From positions 1,065,022 to 1,129,021 of the forward strand of contig NZ_FOJG01000001.1 of NCBI RefSeq assembly GCF_900110835.1: a DNA stretch of 64,000 nucleotides, written 5' to 3'. Below are positions 40,944 to 49,796 of the stretch, one piece after another. The number at the start of each line of letters is the position of its first letter. Within the stretch, counting starts at the first letter, position 1. A program made the position numbers and the translations under genes. This stretch comes from Chitinophaga arvensicola. GTDB lineage: Bacteria > Bacteroidota > Bacteroidia > Chitinophagales > Chitinophagaceae. Under the pieces are notes generated by a model that saw only the letters and a program-made list of their open reading frames with translations, did not search any database and had not been told where the DNA came from.

Positions 40944-42032
40944 TTATACGCTCTCTCCCAGCACCCGTAACACTTCCGGTGTTACCTCGCCAAAGATAGA
41001 AACGCCGGCAGCGCCATTTTGAACAGCCAGTTTCACCGCTTCTGCCAGATCCGTATAATTACCGTGGAAATCCGGTAAGTATAGTCCTGCATACAACGGA
41101 AACGCGCCATGTAACCCCCTCACGCCTTCTGCTACGGCATCACCTATCCAACTCACATTTTCCCGGTAAAAGCCATGATAAATCATCGGGCATACGGCAT
41201 TCAACGGCCAGTTGGTCCAGTCCTGGCGAACAATGCGTTTCGCAATTTCAGGCGTCGGGAATACCGCCGCTGAAATCGGCTTTTTATGTTTCTTCGCTAC
41301 CTGCGAAAGGTTGCTTACCACATTGGTAATACGGTCGTAGCGGAACTTACGCCAGGAAGGGCTTTGGTCCGGATGTTCTATCTGTAACGGATCTATGCCG
41401 TTTTTTTCTTTATAGGCATTGCGGCATTGATCGCAGTAACAGAAATCATACTCCGGCAATTCTTTCGATTGATCAATACCATAGTGGCTCCACAGGTTCA
41501 CCGGTAATATTACATCGCAAAAACGAACATAGTCGAGGTGAATACCATCTACATAATCCAGTGAAAGGATTTTTTCTACCTGGTCTTTCAGATAATTTAC
41601 CACTTCCGGTTTGCTTGGGCAAAGCCAGCGATAATAATCCACATAAGGTGGATGATCGGCGCAGGACTCCCCTTTACGGTTCTTCGCATACCATTCGGGA
41701 TGCGCGGCCAGTAATTCTTTTTCGCCACGGTTCATGGTCCACATCCAGCGGTGTGCCTTGATGCCATTGGCTTTGGCAGTTTTGAAATGAATTTCACTAT
41801 CCGCTTCAAACATAATATCCGTGATGCCGGCTTTTCTGTAGGCAGCATATCTTGGTTGTAAAATGGCCGCAGTTTCTTTATGATCGGGGTTAATCCATAC
41901 CCGGTGCTGCACCGTATTTTTTTCAAGGTTGGGAGATGTTTCCTTCACCGCAGCGGCGCTGGCAGGTAATGCAGGTGCGGCGAAAGCAAGTCCGCCGATC
42001 CCTAATGATTTAATAAAAAGACGTTTATCCAT
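40944..42032 (-). CDS. GHL10-type putative glycoside hydrolase
   Basis: 362 residues. The N-terminus MDKRLFIKSLGIGGLAFAAPALPASAA looks like a Tat-like or Sec signal. The core is a TIM-barrel of the glycosyl hydrolase-like 10 family: HRVWINPDHKE, AGITDIMFEAD, KAHRWMWTMNRGEKELLAAHPEW, CPSKPEVVNYLKDQVEKILSLDYVDGIHLDYVRFCD with the HLDYVRF signature, YDFCYCDQCRNAYKEKNGID, and ISAAVFPTPEIAKR. Several Cys pairs resemble a small metal site. The substrate is unknown. It lies 5 nt downstream of the CBM9-like gene, so the two are one operon and probably work on the same glycan. Confidence 0.8.
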   Translation of the reverse strand: MDKRLFIKSLGIGGLAFAAPALPASAAAVKETSPNLEKNTVQHRVWINPDHKETAAILQPRYAAYRKAGITDIMFEADSEIHFKTAKANGIKAHRWMWTMNRGEKELLAAHPEWYAKNRKGESCADHPPYVDYYRWLCPSKPEVVNYLKDQVEKILSLDYVDGIHLDYVRFCDVILPVNLWSHYGIDQSKELPEYDFCYCDQCRNAYKEKNGIDPLQIEHPDQSPSWRKFRYDRITNVVSNLSQVAKKHKKPISAAVFPTPEIAKRIVRQDWTNWPLNAVCPMIYHGFYRENVSWIGDAVAEGVRGLHGAFPLYAGLYLPDFHGNYTDLAEAVKLAVQNGAAGVSIFGEVTPEVLRVLGESV

Positions 42033-42037
42033 AGCTG

Positions 42038-43138
42038 TTATTTTCTGTTAGTATAAACTTTACCTTCCTGGTTGATATTGATCGCGCCTGAAAAACTACT
42101 ACCCGTAATACTGGCGGTGTATTGTGATGAAATGCCTTCCATCGTTAGCGTATATACCTGACCGTTAGCACCTGTTTGTTTGGCCGGGATCTTCAGTTCC
42201 GCCAGCGTAGCAGCATAGCGGCCATTACTCTGTTGGTACTGCTGTTGCGCATTGTACACCAGCCAGAGAAACGGTTTGGCGTTTTCTGCCGGTGGCAGCT
42301 GAAATACAGTATTAGCCTTGCTGGTAAAAAGCAGGTAGCCCCAGCGTTCAGGTGCATGCATATTTACGATTTCCTGCGGCGACCACACCCAGTTATGTTC
42401 CGGCTGCTGGCGTTTTACATACTTGCCATCCTTCACATCGGTATCCCATTCCACCCGCGAAAAATTGATCCGCCACATCGTGTTTTCCACCGGCCGCTGG
42501 TTTTTGCTGAAAAAGCTCATGGCGCTGAAAGGAATGGCCATTTCTACGGTCCATTCTTTATCCGTATCCGACGGATTGTTGACCGTACCATTAACGTGTA
42601 CGGCAGTACGTATACCTTTGGTATCCCAGTTCAGCAAAGCCTCTCCCCCATTACGGTATGGCTTGCCCATAAACAGGTCCATCACCGTATTTAAGGCATT
42701 GATCTCTATTTCGTAGTACTGGTGCGTATCTCCATCAGGATCTATAAACACCTCAAAATCATTATCCCGGAAAATAATGGCGTCGTGGTCGGTGAGGGTG
42801 CCCCACATATGCGGTTCTTCCAGGGTAGCTGCAATATATAAATATTGCTGGTCCCACATCATCTTAACGCGGGTACGCAATGGTGGTGCGGGTTTGGAGT
42901 CTCCTTCTATATCTTTGAAGTCGGAAGACCAGGTGGCTTGCTGCCACCCGGCTTCATCCAGTTTCCCGTCGATGGTAACCGGCGCTTTCGTTTCCTGACA
43001 TACGTAGTGAAGCGGCGTTCCTTTAAAGGGCCGGAATGATTCGGAGAAGACCTGTGCGAAGCTGGTCTTTCCGAGTATCAGCATACAAATGCCACAGCCG
43101 GTTATTAATTTCTTGATGTTGACAGGCGTTTTTCTCAT
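42038..43138 (-). CDS. CBM9-like carbohydrate-binding exported protein
   Basis: 366 residues. The N-terminus MRKTPVNIKKLITGCGICMLILGKTSFAQ is a signal peptide. The central beta-sandwich fits CBM9 (DOMON-like): ETKAPVTIDGKLDEAGWQQATWSSDFKDIEGD, RVKMMWDQQYLYIAATLEEPHMWGTLTDHDAIIFRDNDFEVFIDPDGDTHQYYEIEINALNTVMDLF, KEWTVEMAIPFSAM, WRINFSRVEW, WSPQEIVNMHAPERWGYLLF. The last 90 residues are an appendage. It is 5 nt upstream of the GHL10-type gene and is transcribed first. It probably tethers or presents glycan. Confidence 0.85.
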   Translation of the reverse strand: MRKTPVNIKKLITGCGICMLILGKTSFAQVFSESFRPFKGTPLHYVCQETKAPVTIDGKLDEAGWQQATWSSDFKDIEGDSKPAPPLRTRVKMMWDQQYLYIAATLEEPHMWGTLTDHDAIIFRDNDFEVFIDPDGDTHQYYEIEINALNTVMDLFMGKPYRNGGEALLNWDTKGIRTAVHVNGTVNNPSDTDKEWTVEMAIPFSAMSFFSKNQRPVENTMWRINFSRVEWDTDVKDGKYVKRQQPEHNWVWSPQEIVNMHAPERWGYLLFTSKANTVFQLPPAENAKPFLWLVYNAQQQYQQSNGRYAATLAELKIPAKQTGANGQVYTLTMEGISSQYTASITGSSFSGAININQEGKVYTNRK

Positions 43139-43170
43139 TTAAATTTTCCGTTGATTAAATCCTATAATTC

Positions 43171-45219
43171 TTACCAGATGCGCACTCTCGTGCTGTCTGG
43201 CCTATACATGCCATCGCCTGGCTTTACGCCATACACTTCATAGAAAGCGTCTACATCGCTGAATGGTCCGTTTACCCTGAATTTAGCCGGGGAATGCACG
43301 TCTGTCAGCACTTGTTTCGCCAGGGATTCTTTTTTGGTATGTCCCAGCCAGCCCAGGGCATAGCCCATGAAATAGCGCTGTGATGGCGTATATCCGGCAA
43401 CTTTCTCATTTTTTTTGAACTGCTCCGTTTTCTTGAAGGCTTCCCATCCGAGCAGAATGCCACCCAGGTCGGCGATGTTTTCACCAAGGGTAGCTTTACC
43501 ATTGATGCGCAAAGTATCTACCACTACATAGCCATTGAATTGTTTTACCATCACGGCGGCGCGGTCATTGAATTTCTTCTCATCTTCCTTGCTCCACCAG
43601 CTTTTTAAATTACCGGCTGCATCAAACTGACGGCCTTCGTCATCGAAGCCGTGTGTGATTTCGTGTCCAATGGTAGATGCACCGGCGTAACCATACACGA
43701 TGGCATCATCCAGTTCTTCATCCCTTTTGCCCGGTACGGTAAAGATACCCGCAGGAAGCACAATTTCATTGTTGCTCGGGTTATAATAAGCATTGTAGGT
43801 TTGTGGCGTCATGTCCCATTCATTACGGTCAACCGGTTTGCCCAGTTTATTGACCTGGTAATTTTGCCACCACTGCTGGGCCGCTTCAATGTTCTGATGA
43901 TAGGATTGTTGCTTGATATCCATCGCAGAAAAATCTTTCCACTTATCAGGATAACCTACTTTCTTGGTAATTTTAGAGAGTTTGTATAATGCTTTTTGTT
44001 TCGTACTGTCGCTCATCCAGTCGAGATGTTCGATGCGGATTTTCAATTCTCCACGGATCTCTTCCACCAGGTTTTCATATCTCTTTTTTGCGGTGGTGTT
44101 AAAGAATTCTTTCACAAACAATTGCCCCAATGCTTCTCCCATTGCACTTTCTTCTGCATCCAGTACCCGCTTCCAGCGTGGCTTTTGTTTGTCCTGTCCT
44201 TTGAGGAGGGTACCATAGAAAGCGAAATCGGTATTGGCAATAGTATCACTGAGATGCTGCGCAGCGGCGTTGATCACATGCCATTTGAGGTAGTCTTTCC
44301 AGGTATCGAGTGACTGTGATTTCAGCGCATTACTCAGATTGGTATAGAACTCCGGCTGACCCACAATGATGGTATCCGCAAATTTGGAGATGCCTTGTTG
44401 CTGGATAAATTCCTTCCAGTCAGCATTCCCTGCAATTTTATTCAGCTGGGCTACCGGCATTTTATGATAGTTGGCTTCCGGGTCGCGCAGTGCTTCCAGC
44501 TTGCGGCTGGATTTGGCCAGGTTGGCTTCCAGTGCTACAATGCCGGTGGCGGCTTTTGGCGCGCTACTGCTGTCGTAGCCAATAAACTGGAGCATCCTGG
44601 CCACATGACCGGGATAAGCATTCCTTATTTTGGTGGTGCGGTCGTCGGTGTTGAAGTAGTAGTCGCGGTTAGGAAGACCTAACCCACCTTGTTCCAGCTG
44701 TACTACTATCACATCGCTGTTTTTTGCATCTTGCCCGATATACAGGCTACAGAAGGCACCGGTATGAACGTTTAGTTTCGATGCCAGCTGCACCAGCTGT
44801 GCAGTATTGGTAACTGCATCAATGGCTTTTAATTCGGCTTCAATAGGTTTGATGCCTTCTGCATTGATACGAACGGAATCCATACCACTGGTCCAGAAGG
44901 CGGCTATTTTTTTAGAGATGGGATCGTTCGGATTTTCGACTGCTTTTTCATTGATGATGCGCAGGCGTTTGTATAATTCCTCCTGCACCAGGTTGCCGAT
45001 GCCCCAGGAACTATATTCCGAAGGGATAGGATTGCGTTTTATCCAGCCACCGTTGGCGTAATCAAAGAAATCCTGTGCGGGATTTACGGTGCTGTCAACG
45101 TTTGCTGCTACAGCATCTGGTGTTGGGGTATTGGTATCGGTGGTAGGGGCACCCTGGTTACATGCGGCAAGGCATACTATGGCAGCCAAACCTGTTCCGG
45201 TGAGGATGGACTTAATCAT
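43171..45219 (-). CDS. M13 family zinc metallopeptidase lipoprotein
   Basis: 682 residues, probable lipoprotein (MIKSILTGTGLAAIVCLAAC, Cys20) with a Pro/Thr-rich linker. The neprilysin/PepO fold is clear: QDFFDYANGGWIKRNPIPSEYSSWG, LRDPEANYHKMPVAQL, MTPQTYNAYYNPSNNEIVLPAGIF, HEITH at 519-523 (zinc His and catalytic Glu), then ENIADLGG (zinc Glu580 and Asp584) and a C-terminal YRPDSTRVRIW ending typical of M13. An extracytoplasmic oligo-peptidase. Lone gene, 32 nt downstream of the end of the neighbouring operon's start region. Confidence 0.93.
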   Translation of the reverse strand: MIKSILTGTGLAAIVCLAACNQGAPTTDTNTPTPDAVAANVDSTVNPAQDFFDYANGGWIKRNPIPSEYSSWGIGNLVQEELYKRLRIINEKAVENPNDPISKKIAAFWTSGMDSVRINAEGIKPIEAELKAIDAVTNTAQLVQLASKLNVHTGAFCSLYIGQDAKNSDVIVVQLEQGGLGLPNRDYYFNTDDRTTKIRNAYPGHVARMLQFIGYDSSSAPKAATGIVALEANLAKSSRKLEALRDPEANYHKMPVAQLNKIAGNADWKEFIQQQGISKFADTIIVGQPEFYTNLSNALKSQSLDTWKDYLKWHVINAAAQHLSDTIANTDFAFYGTLLKGQDKQKPRWKRVLDAEESAMGEALGQLFVKEFFNTTAKKRYENLVEEIRGELKIRIEHLDWMSDSTKQKALYKLSKITKKVGYPDKWKDFSAMDIKQQSYHQNIEAAQQWWQNYQVNKLGKPVDRNEWDMTPQTYNAYYNPSNNEIVLPAGIFTVPGKRDEELDDAIVYGYAGASTIGHEITHGFDDEGRQFDAAGNLKSWWSKEDEKKFNDRAAVMVKQFNGYVVVDTLRINGKATLGENIADLGGILLGWEAFKKTEQFKKNEKVAGYTPSQRYFMGYALGWLGHTKKESLAKQVLTDVHSPAKFRVNGPFSDVDAFYEVYGVKPGDGMYRPDSTRVRIW

Positions 45220-45360
45220 AAGCTGTTGTGATTTTTATTAGCGGAAGAAAGGTAATTATTTTTTGCCACCCCGGTTATTAAAATGGGCTCAACGGCAGGA
45301 AGAGAATTTAAAGTAAATATTGTATTTTGTTACAAAGTCATCTCCTTACCTGCAACGCTT

Positions 45361-46548
45361 ATGATAAACAATTTAAAGACCGGCCGGATTTTATCTATCG
45401 ACGCTTTCCGTGGTATCACGATTCTTGTCATGATTTTCGTTAATAGTGTAGCGGGTGTGAATGGCATTCCCACATGGATGCAGCATGCACATGGGAATGA
45501 AGACAGGATGACTTTTGTAGACGTCGTATTCCCTGCTTTTTTGTTTATTGTTGGGATGTCTATTCCTTTTGCTGTCAATAGCCGCCTTGCGAAAGGAGAT
45601 AGTTTCTGGCAGCTGCAGCAGCATATTGCGTGGCGTACCATCGGCTTATGGGTATTGGGTATTTTCATGGTGAATGCGGAACGTGTGAACGAGGCCGCCA
45701 CCGGGATGAATGGTGCATTATGGGCGCTCCTGTTTTATATCTGTGCAATATTGGTATGGAATGTTTACACGTTTAAAAACAAATGGATTACCTGGTGCTT
45801 TAAAGCAGTGGGCATCATTGGATTGGTAATCCTCGGAATAATTTTCCGTGGAGGTGAAGATGGCACAGAGCGGCTAAGTCCTCACTGGTGGGGAATTCTC
45901 GGGTTAATAGGTTGGGCTTATCTGTATGCATGTATTTTTTACCAGTTGTTTAAAGGCCTAGCCGGGGCTATTATGCTGATGATCGCTGTTTGCATCGGCT
46001 ATTATATTTTATGTAAACAACCCTTTATGTCACAGGGGGAATGGAGCTGGCTGACTTCGCAGGCGGGTAATGCAGCGCATACCGCTATTGTGTTGTCTGG
46101 TATGTTGCTCACCCTGTTTTATTTTGATGAAGACCTTGGTCTGAAAGGGAGTAAGCTGGTAGCCCGGGTTACGGGTTATACCGCTTTGTTGCTGATCGCC
46201 GGTGTGATGTTAAGACCTGCTTACAAACTTTCGAAAATTCATGCAACACCCACCTGGTGTTTGTATTGCAGCGCCATTTGTGTAGCAGTATTTTCTCTTT
46301 TGTATTACCTGATAGATGTAAAACAGGTGAGTAAGTGGACTACCTTTTTCCGTCCTGCAGGTTCCAACCCGCTGCTCACTTACATATTGCCTGATATTGT
46401 TTTCTTCGCCATGCTGCTTACCGGAGTTACCTTGCCGGCGGTGTTGGGAGAAGGACTGCCAGGCATGCTCTGGTGCGCCTTTTTCGCAGTACTCATGCTT
46501 TTCCTGGTAAAGGGATTAAACAAGCTGGGAATCCGTTTACAACTGTAA
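45361..46548 (+). CDS. DUF5009/heparan-acetyltransferase-like membrane protein
   Basis: 395 residues from the ATG at 45361; the upstream extension to 45283 has no membrane or signal pattern and is rejected. About ten membrane helices. The start RILSIDAFRGITILVMIFVNSVAG and later HAHGNEDRMTFVDVVFPAFLFIVGMSIPFAV are characteristic of the HGSNAT/DUF5009 family, integral acyltransferases that acetylate sugars using acetyl-CoA from the cytoplasm. The His in MQHAHGN is the likely catalytic or acetyl-carrying residue. Transcribed divergently from the M13 gene. Confidence 0.85.
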   Translation: MINNLKTGRILSIDAFRGITILVMIFVNSVAGVNGIPTWMQHAHGNEDRMTFVDVVFPAFLFIVGMSIPFAVNSRLAKGDSFWQLQQHIAWRTIGLWVLGIFMVNAERVNEAATGMNGALWALLFYICAILVWNVYTFKNKWITWCFKAVGIIGLVILGIIFRGGEDGTERLSPHWWGILGLIGWAYLYACIFYQLFKGLAGAIMLMIAVCIGYYILCKQPFMSQGEWSWLTSQAGNAAHTAIVLSGMLLTLFYFDEDLGLKGSKLVARVTGYTALLLIAGVMLRPAYKLSKIHATPTWCLYCSAICVAVFSLLYYLIDVKQVSKWTTFFRPAGSNPLLTYILPDIVFFAMLLTGVTLPAVLGEGLPGMLWCAFFAVLMLFLVKGLNKLGIRLQL

Positions 46549-46592
46549 CAATCTTACACGTTACCACGTTTTAACGCTCGTAATGTAGAGAA

Positions 46593-46638
46593 ATATCTAC
46601 GTGAAATACATCCGTAAGTGGCTGTAGCGCGTAGATAT
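46593..46638. repeat. 9-bp inverted repeat upstream of 46704
   Basis: ATATCTACG (46593-46601) and CGTAGATAT (46630-46638) are perfect inverted copies separated by 28 nt; a smaller GTAGA/TCTAC hairpin overlaps the first copy. They lie 66 nt before a small membrane-protein gene and could be a leader stem or operator. Confidence 0.3.
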
Positions 46639-46703
46639 GATGTGGCATTTCGTTTGACCCTTTAAACGCGGAAACAGATTTTTACATCCCAAATAGTTCC
46701 CCC

Positions 46704-46949
46704 ATGAAAAAAATTGCAGTTGTATTAGCGTCAGCAGGAGTGATTTTAGCTATCTTAGCGCAGTATGCCTTAACCAACGACTGGATGTGGTTTAAAATAT
46801 TCCACACCCTTGGTTTCATCGGCTACATATTCATCATCAGCGGACTTGCTTGTTTTTCCCTGTGGTTGATTCATCAGTTTTCCCGTGATGAAAAGAACAG
46901 GATAAAACGTTACTACCACCGGGAACAAGGTAATGCTGCACAACGGTAA
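46704..46949 (+). CDS. Small two-helix membrane protein
   Basis: 81 residues with two membrane segments (about 5-22, IAVVLASAGVILAILAQYAL, and about 34-57, TLGFIGYIFIISGLACFSLWLI) and a basic cytoplasmic tail (SRDEKNRIKRYYHRE). It is 6 nt upstream of the next small gene, so the two form an operon. Not recognised. Confidence 0.65.
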   Translation: MKKIAVVLASAGVILAILAQYALTNDWMWFKIFHTLGFIGYIFIISGLACFSLWLIHQFSRDEKNRIKRYYHREQGNAAQR

Positions 46950-46955
46950 TATTTT

Positions 46956-47204
46956 ATGTCAGACCTCTTCACACTTAAGTTCGTATACAAAGGCCATCCA
47001 CACATACTGGAAGTACAAACGGCTAATCAGCAATTTAAAACCGTATACAAGGTGATTGTGGAAGAACACGAAATTACTTTTGAACCCGATGAAGAGGGTT
47101 TTGTACGCGCTGTTTCCAGTAAACCGATGCACGATCATTTAAATACCGTGGACGTTGGTTTACTACATCATGTGGCCGAATTGATTATCCAGCATATTCA
47201 ATAG
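46956..47204 (+). CDS. Hypothetical protein, 82 aa
   Basis: The product is soluble and acidic with His clusters (KFVYKGHPHILEVQ, MHDHLNTVDVGLLHHVAELIIQHIQ) and a beta-rich centre (FKTVYKVIVEEHEITFEPDEEG). It follows the small membrane protein by 6 nt and converges on the Kef-like gene, 19 nt away. Family unknown. Confidence 0.6.
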   Translation: MSDLFTLKFVYKGHPHILEVQTANQQFKTVYKVIVEEHEITFEPDEEGFVRAVSSKPMHDHLNTVDVGLLHHVAELIIQHIQ

Positions 47205-47223
47205 GCAGGAGTTTCCCTGAAAA

Positions 47224-49116
47224 TTATGCTTCGTCACTTTTTTCACCCCTGATTTCGTCCCGTAATGTTTCAGGGTCCCACCCCTGACCTTCATCTACCC
47301 AGGTTTTTATCTTGTCGGAGGTGATCAGTTTTTCCATTTCATCAATACGCTCTTTCATAGAGCTGATATATTGTTTTTTATCATCACGGAGGGCGGATAA
47401 TCCTTTGAGCGAGCGTTCATCCTGACGGAAGAAGGTGCGCGCAGCGCGTTCACTGTGGTAAGCCCGTGTGCCCAGCATCCTTAGGGCATCTACGCCTACC
47501 CTGAGGGAGGTATCTACTGTTTCCCGGTAAATATGTAATACACCGAGGTCCATCAGCTCAAAAGTATCTTCATTATTTTCTGCTCTCACCAATAACTGGA
47601 GATGCGGAAAATAGCGTTGTGCAATCTTCACTATTTCCAGGGTTTGCTCTGCGTGATCGGTAGCAATGATCAGCATTTTGGCGTCAGCAGCGCCCGCAGC
47701 AGCGAGCAGATCATAGCGGGAGGCATCTCCATAATATACCTTGATACCCAGGTTATGCAGGGCATCTACCCGGTCGGAATCCAGGTCAAGGATGGTGGCA
47801 TTAATGCCATTCGCCCGCAGGAAACGGCCTGTCATACTGCCAAAGCGGCCAAAGCCGGCAATGATCACGGCATTCTTCTCGTTGATTTCATCGGCTTCGC
47901 GCTCGGCTTTTACTTCAGAGCGGGTATAATGTGGTTGGATCACTTTTTCATATAATAACATGATCAGCGGTGTCATCGCCATACTGATCGCTACCACAGC
48001 GGTCATCATCGCGGTCATCTCTTCACTCATCAACCTGGTCTGATGGGTAAACGATAAAAGCACAAAGGCAAACTCGCCGATATCCGCCAGGGCAAAGGCA
48101 AATAACAGGTTCTGATCGGTGCTCAGTTTGAAAATTTTCCCCAACATCAGCAGCACAATAGCTTTCAGTGCCATGATACCCACTACCAGTCCCATGATCA
48201 GCCACGGCTGTTCCATGATGAGTTTAAAATCTATAGAAGCGCCAACAGCGATAAAAAATAAGCCCAGTAACAATCCCTTGAAGGGTTCTATATCACTCTC
48301 CAACTCGTGGCGGTATTCGCTGTTGGCCAGTACAACTCCGCCGAGAAACGCACCCAGCGCAGAGCTCAGCCCCACCAGGTTCATAAGTACTGCAATGGCC
48401 ACTACCATCAGCAAAGCCGTGGCGGTAAACAACTCCCGCACACGTGTACGGGCAATGATGCGCATCAGCGGACGCACCAAATATCTGCCGGCTATAATGA
48501 TAGTGGCTACGGCTCCGAGTACTACCAGCGTCTGACCCCAGCCAGGAAGATTATCCCGCAGGGAAGTAGCGTGCGCAGTGGCTTCTGGCGCAGCATTACC
48601 TGCCAGCAAAGGAAAAATGGCCAGCATCGGGATCACCGCAATATCCTGGAACAGCAATACAGAAAAAGCGCTCTGCCCGGCGGAAGTACCCATCCAGCCT
48701 TTTTCATTCAGCGTCTGCAATACAATAGCGGTCGAAGACAACGACAAAATCATTCCCAATGCAAGCGAAGTATTCAGCGGTTGTCCTATCAGGAACGCAA
48801 TGCCGGCAATGGCGGCCGCACTTAATACTACCTGTAGTCCTCCCAAACCAAGTATGGATGAGCGAAGCCGCCATAGCAGCGCAGGTTCCAGTTCTATCCC
48901 GATCAGGAAAAGCATCATAACCACACCGAATTCGGCAAAGTGCATGATGTCTTCTCCTTCCCTGCCTATAAATCCGAGTAAGGACGGACCAATGATAATA
49001 CCCGCTATCAGGTAGCCCAAAACAGCGCCCAGTCCCATTTTCTTGGCTAATGGTACAAATACAATGGCGGCCGCCAGGTATACCATCGACTGAAATAGTA
49101 AAGAATGTTGATCCAT
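47224..49116 (-). CDS. Kef-type K+/H+ antiporter (CPA2) with TrkA-N domain
   Basis: 630 residues. The N-terminal 400 residues form the CPA2 transporter with about 12 helices (LGAVLGYLIAGIIIGPSLLG, AEFGVVMMLFLIGIELEP, SLSSTAIVLQTL, ADIGEFAFVLLSF). The soluble part has an NAD-binding KTN/TrkA-N domain (VIIAGFGRFGSMTGRFLRANG, TILDLDSDRVDAL, IKVYYGDASRYDLLAAAGAADAKMLIIATDH). This is the layout of KefB/KefC, glutathione-gated potassium efflux systems that acidify the cell during electrophile stress. The next gene upstream (4 nt away, same strand) is a KefF-like quinone reductase, the known activator partner of KefC. Confidence 0.92.
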   Translation of the reverse strand: MDQHSLLFQSMVYLAAAIVFVPLAKKMGLGAVLGYLIAGIIIGPSLLGFIGREGEDIMHFAEFGVVMMLFLIGIELEPALLWRLRSSILGLGGLQVVLSAAAIAGIAFLIGQPLNTSLALGMILSLSSTAIVLQTLNEKGWMGTSAGQSAFSVLLFQDIAVIPMLAIFPLLAGNAAPEATAHATSLRDNLPGWGQTLVVLGAVATIIIAGRYLVRPLMRIIARTRVRELFTATALLMVVAIAVLMNLVGLSSALGAFLGGVVLANSEYRHELESDIEPFKGLLLGLFFIAVGASIDFKLIMEQPWLIMGLVVGIMALKAIVLLMLGKIFKLSTDQNLLFAFALADIGEFAFVLLSFTHQTRLMSEEMTAMMTAVVAISMAMTPLIMLLYEKVIQPHYTRSEVKAEREADEINEKNAVIIAGFGRFGSMTGRFLRANGINATILDLDSDRVDALHNLGIKVYYGDASRYDLLAAAGAADAKMLIIATDHAEQTLEIVKIAQRYFPHLQLLVRAENNEDTFELMDLGVLHIYRETVDTSLRVGVDALRMLGTRAYHSERAARTFFRQDERSLKGLSALRDDKKQYISSMKERIDEMEKLITSDKIKTWVDEGQGWDPETLRDEIRGEKSDEA

Positions 49117-49120
49117 ATTA

Positions 49121-49723
49121 TCAGGTTTGAGCGGGTAGTTGAAGAAGTTGGTTCAGGTTAGCAAGACCAGGCAAAGGTGTCAGATCAAATTTATCGTCCC
49201 GCAGGCGTTCCAGTACCTGCTTCAGTTGTGCGGCATCTTCCTGTATATCAGAGAGATCCTGCCGGTGAACGCCATATAACACAAAGGGCGCGGCATACTG
49301 CATGTTACACAATTTCGCCGTTTGAATAAATGGTAACAGGAAATCATGGATGGTATGCCCGTGATGACCCTCCAGCGAATAGGAATGTTCTGATCCGCCA
49401 GCAGAAATGATATTGCTGAAATACTTGCCTGTCAGGGCTTTGCCTTTATGCCCGTATGCCCATCCATGTTCCAGCACCAGGTCCATCCACTGCTTTACAA
49501 TCGCCGGAGCGCTGTACCAGTAAAAAGGATGCTGCATGAAAATAATATCGTGCTGTTCCAGGAGTTGCTGTTCACGGGCAACATTGATGTCGAGGTCAGG
49601 ATATTGCTCATACAGATCGTTGAAAGTCACACCTGGTATATGCTTGACAACCCGCAGCAACTGGGAATGTACCCTGGATTTTTCCAGGGCCGGATGCGCA
49701 AAATTTATCAGAACTCTGGCCAT
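49121..49723 (-). CDS. KefF-like NAD(P)H-dependent quinone oxidoreductase
   Basis: 201 residues from the ATG at 49723 (MARVLINFAHPALEKSRVH); an in-frame extension to 49789 lacks a real start context. Flavodoxin-like fold of the NQO1/KefF/MdaB family: NFAHPALEKS, IIFMQHPFYWYSAPAIVKQWMDLVLEHGWAYGH, LTGKYFSNIISAGGSEHSY. KefF and KefG bind FMN and activate KefC and KefB, in addition to reducing quinones. It precedes the antiporter gene by 4 nt in the same operon, which is the strong argument for this role. Confidence 0.88.
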   Translation of the reverse strand: MARVLINFAHPALEKSRVHSQLLRVVKHIPGVTFNDLYEQYPDLDINVAREQQLLEQHDIIFMQHPFYWYSAPAIVKQWMDLVLEHGWAYGHKGKALTGKYFSNIISAGGSEHSYSLEGHHGHTIHDFLLPFIQTAKLCNMQYAAPFVLYGVHRQDLSDIQEDAAQLKQVLERLRDDKFDLTPLPGLANLNQLLQLPAQT

Positions 49724-49796
49724 TATCGGATTTTCGTATAAAGAAATGTAGGTATTTTTTTCAAAAGTTGCCCTTCCGGGCAAATGCATAATGCCC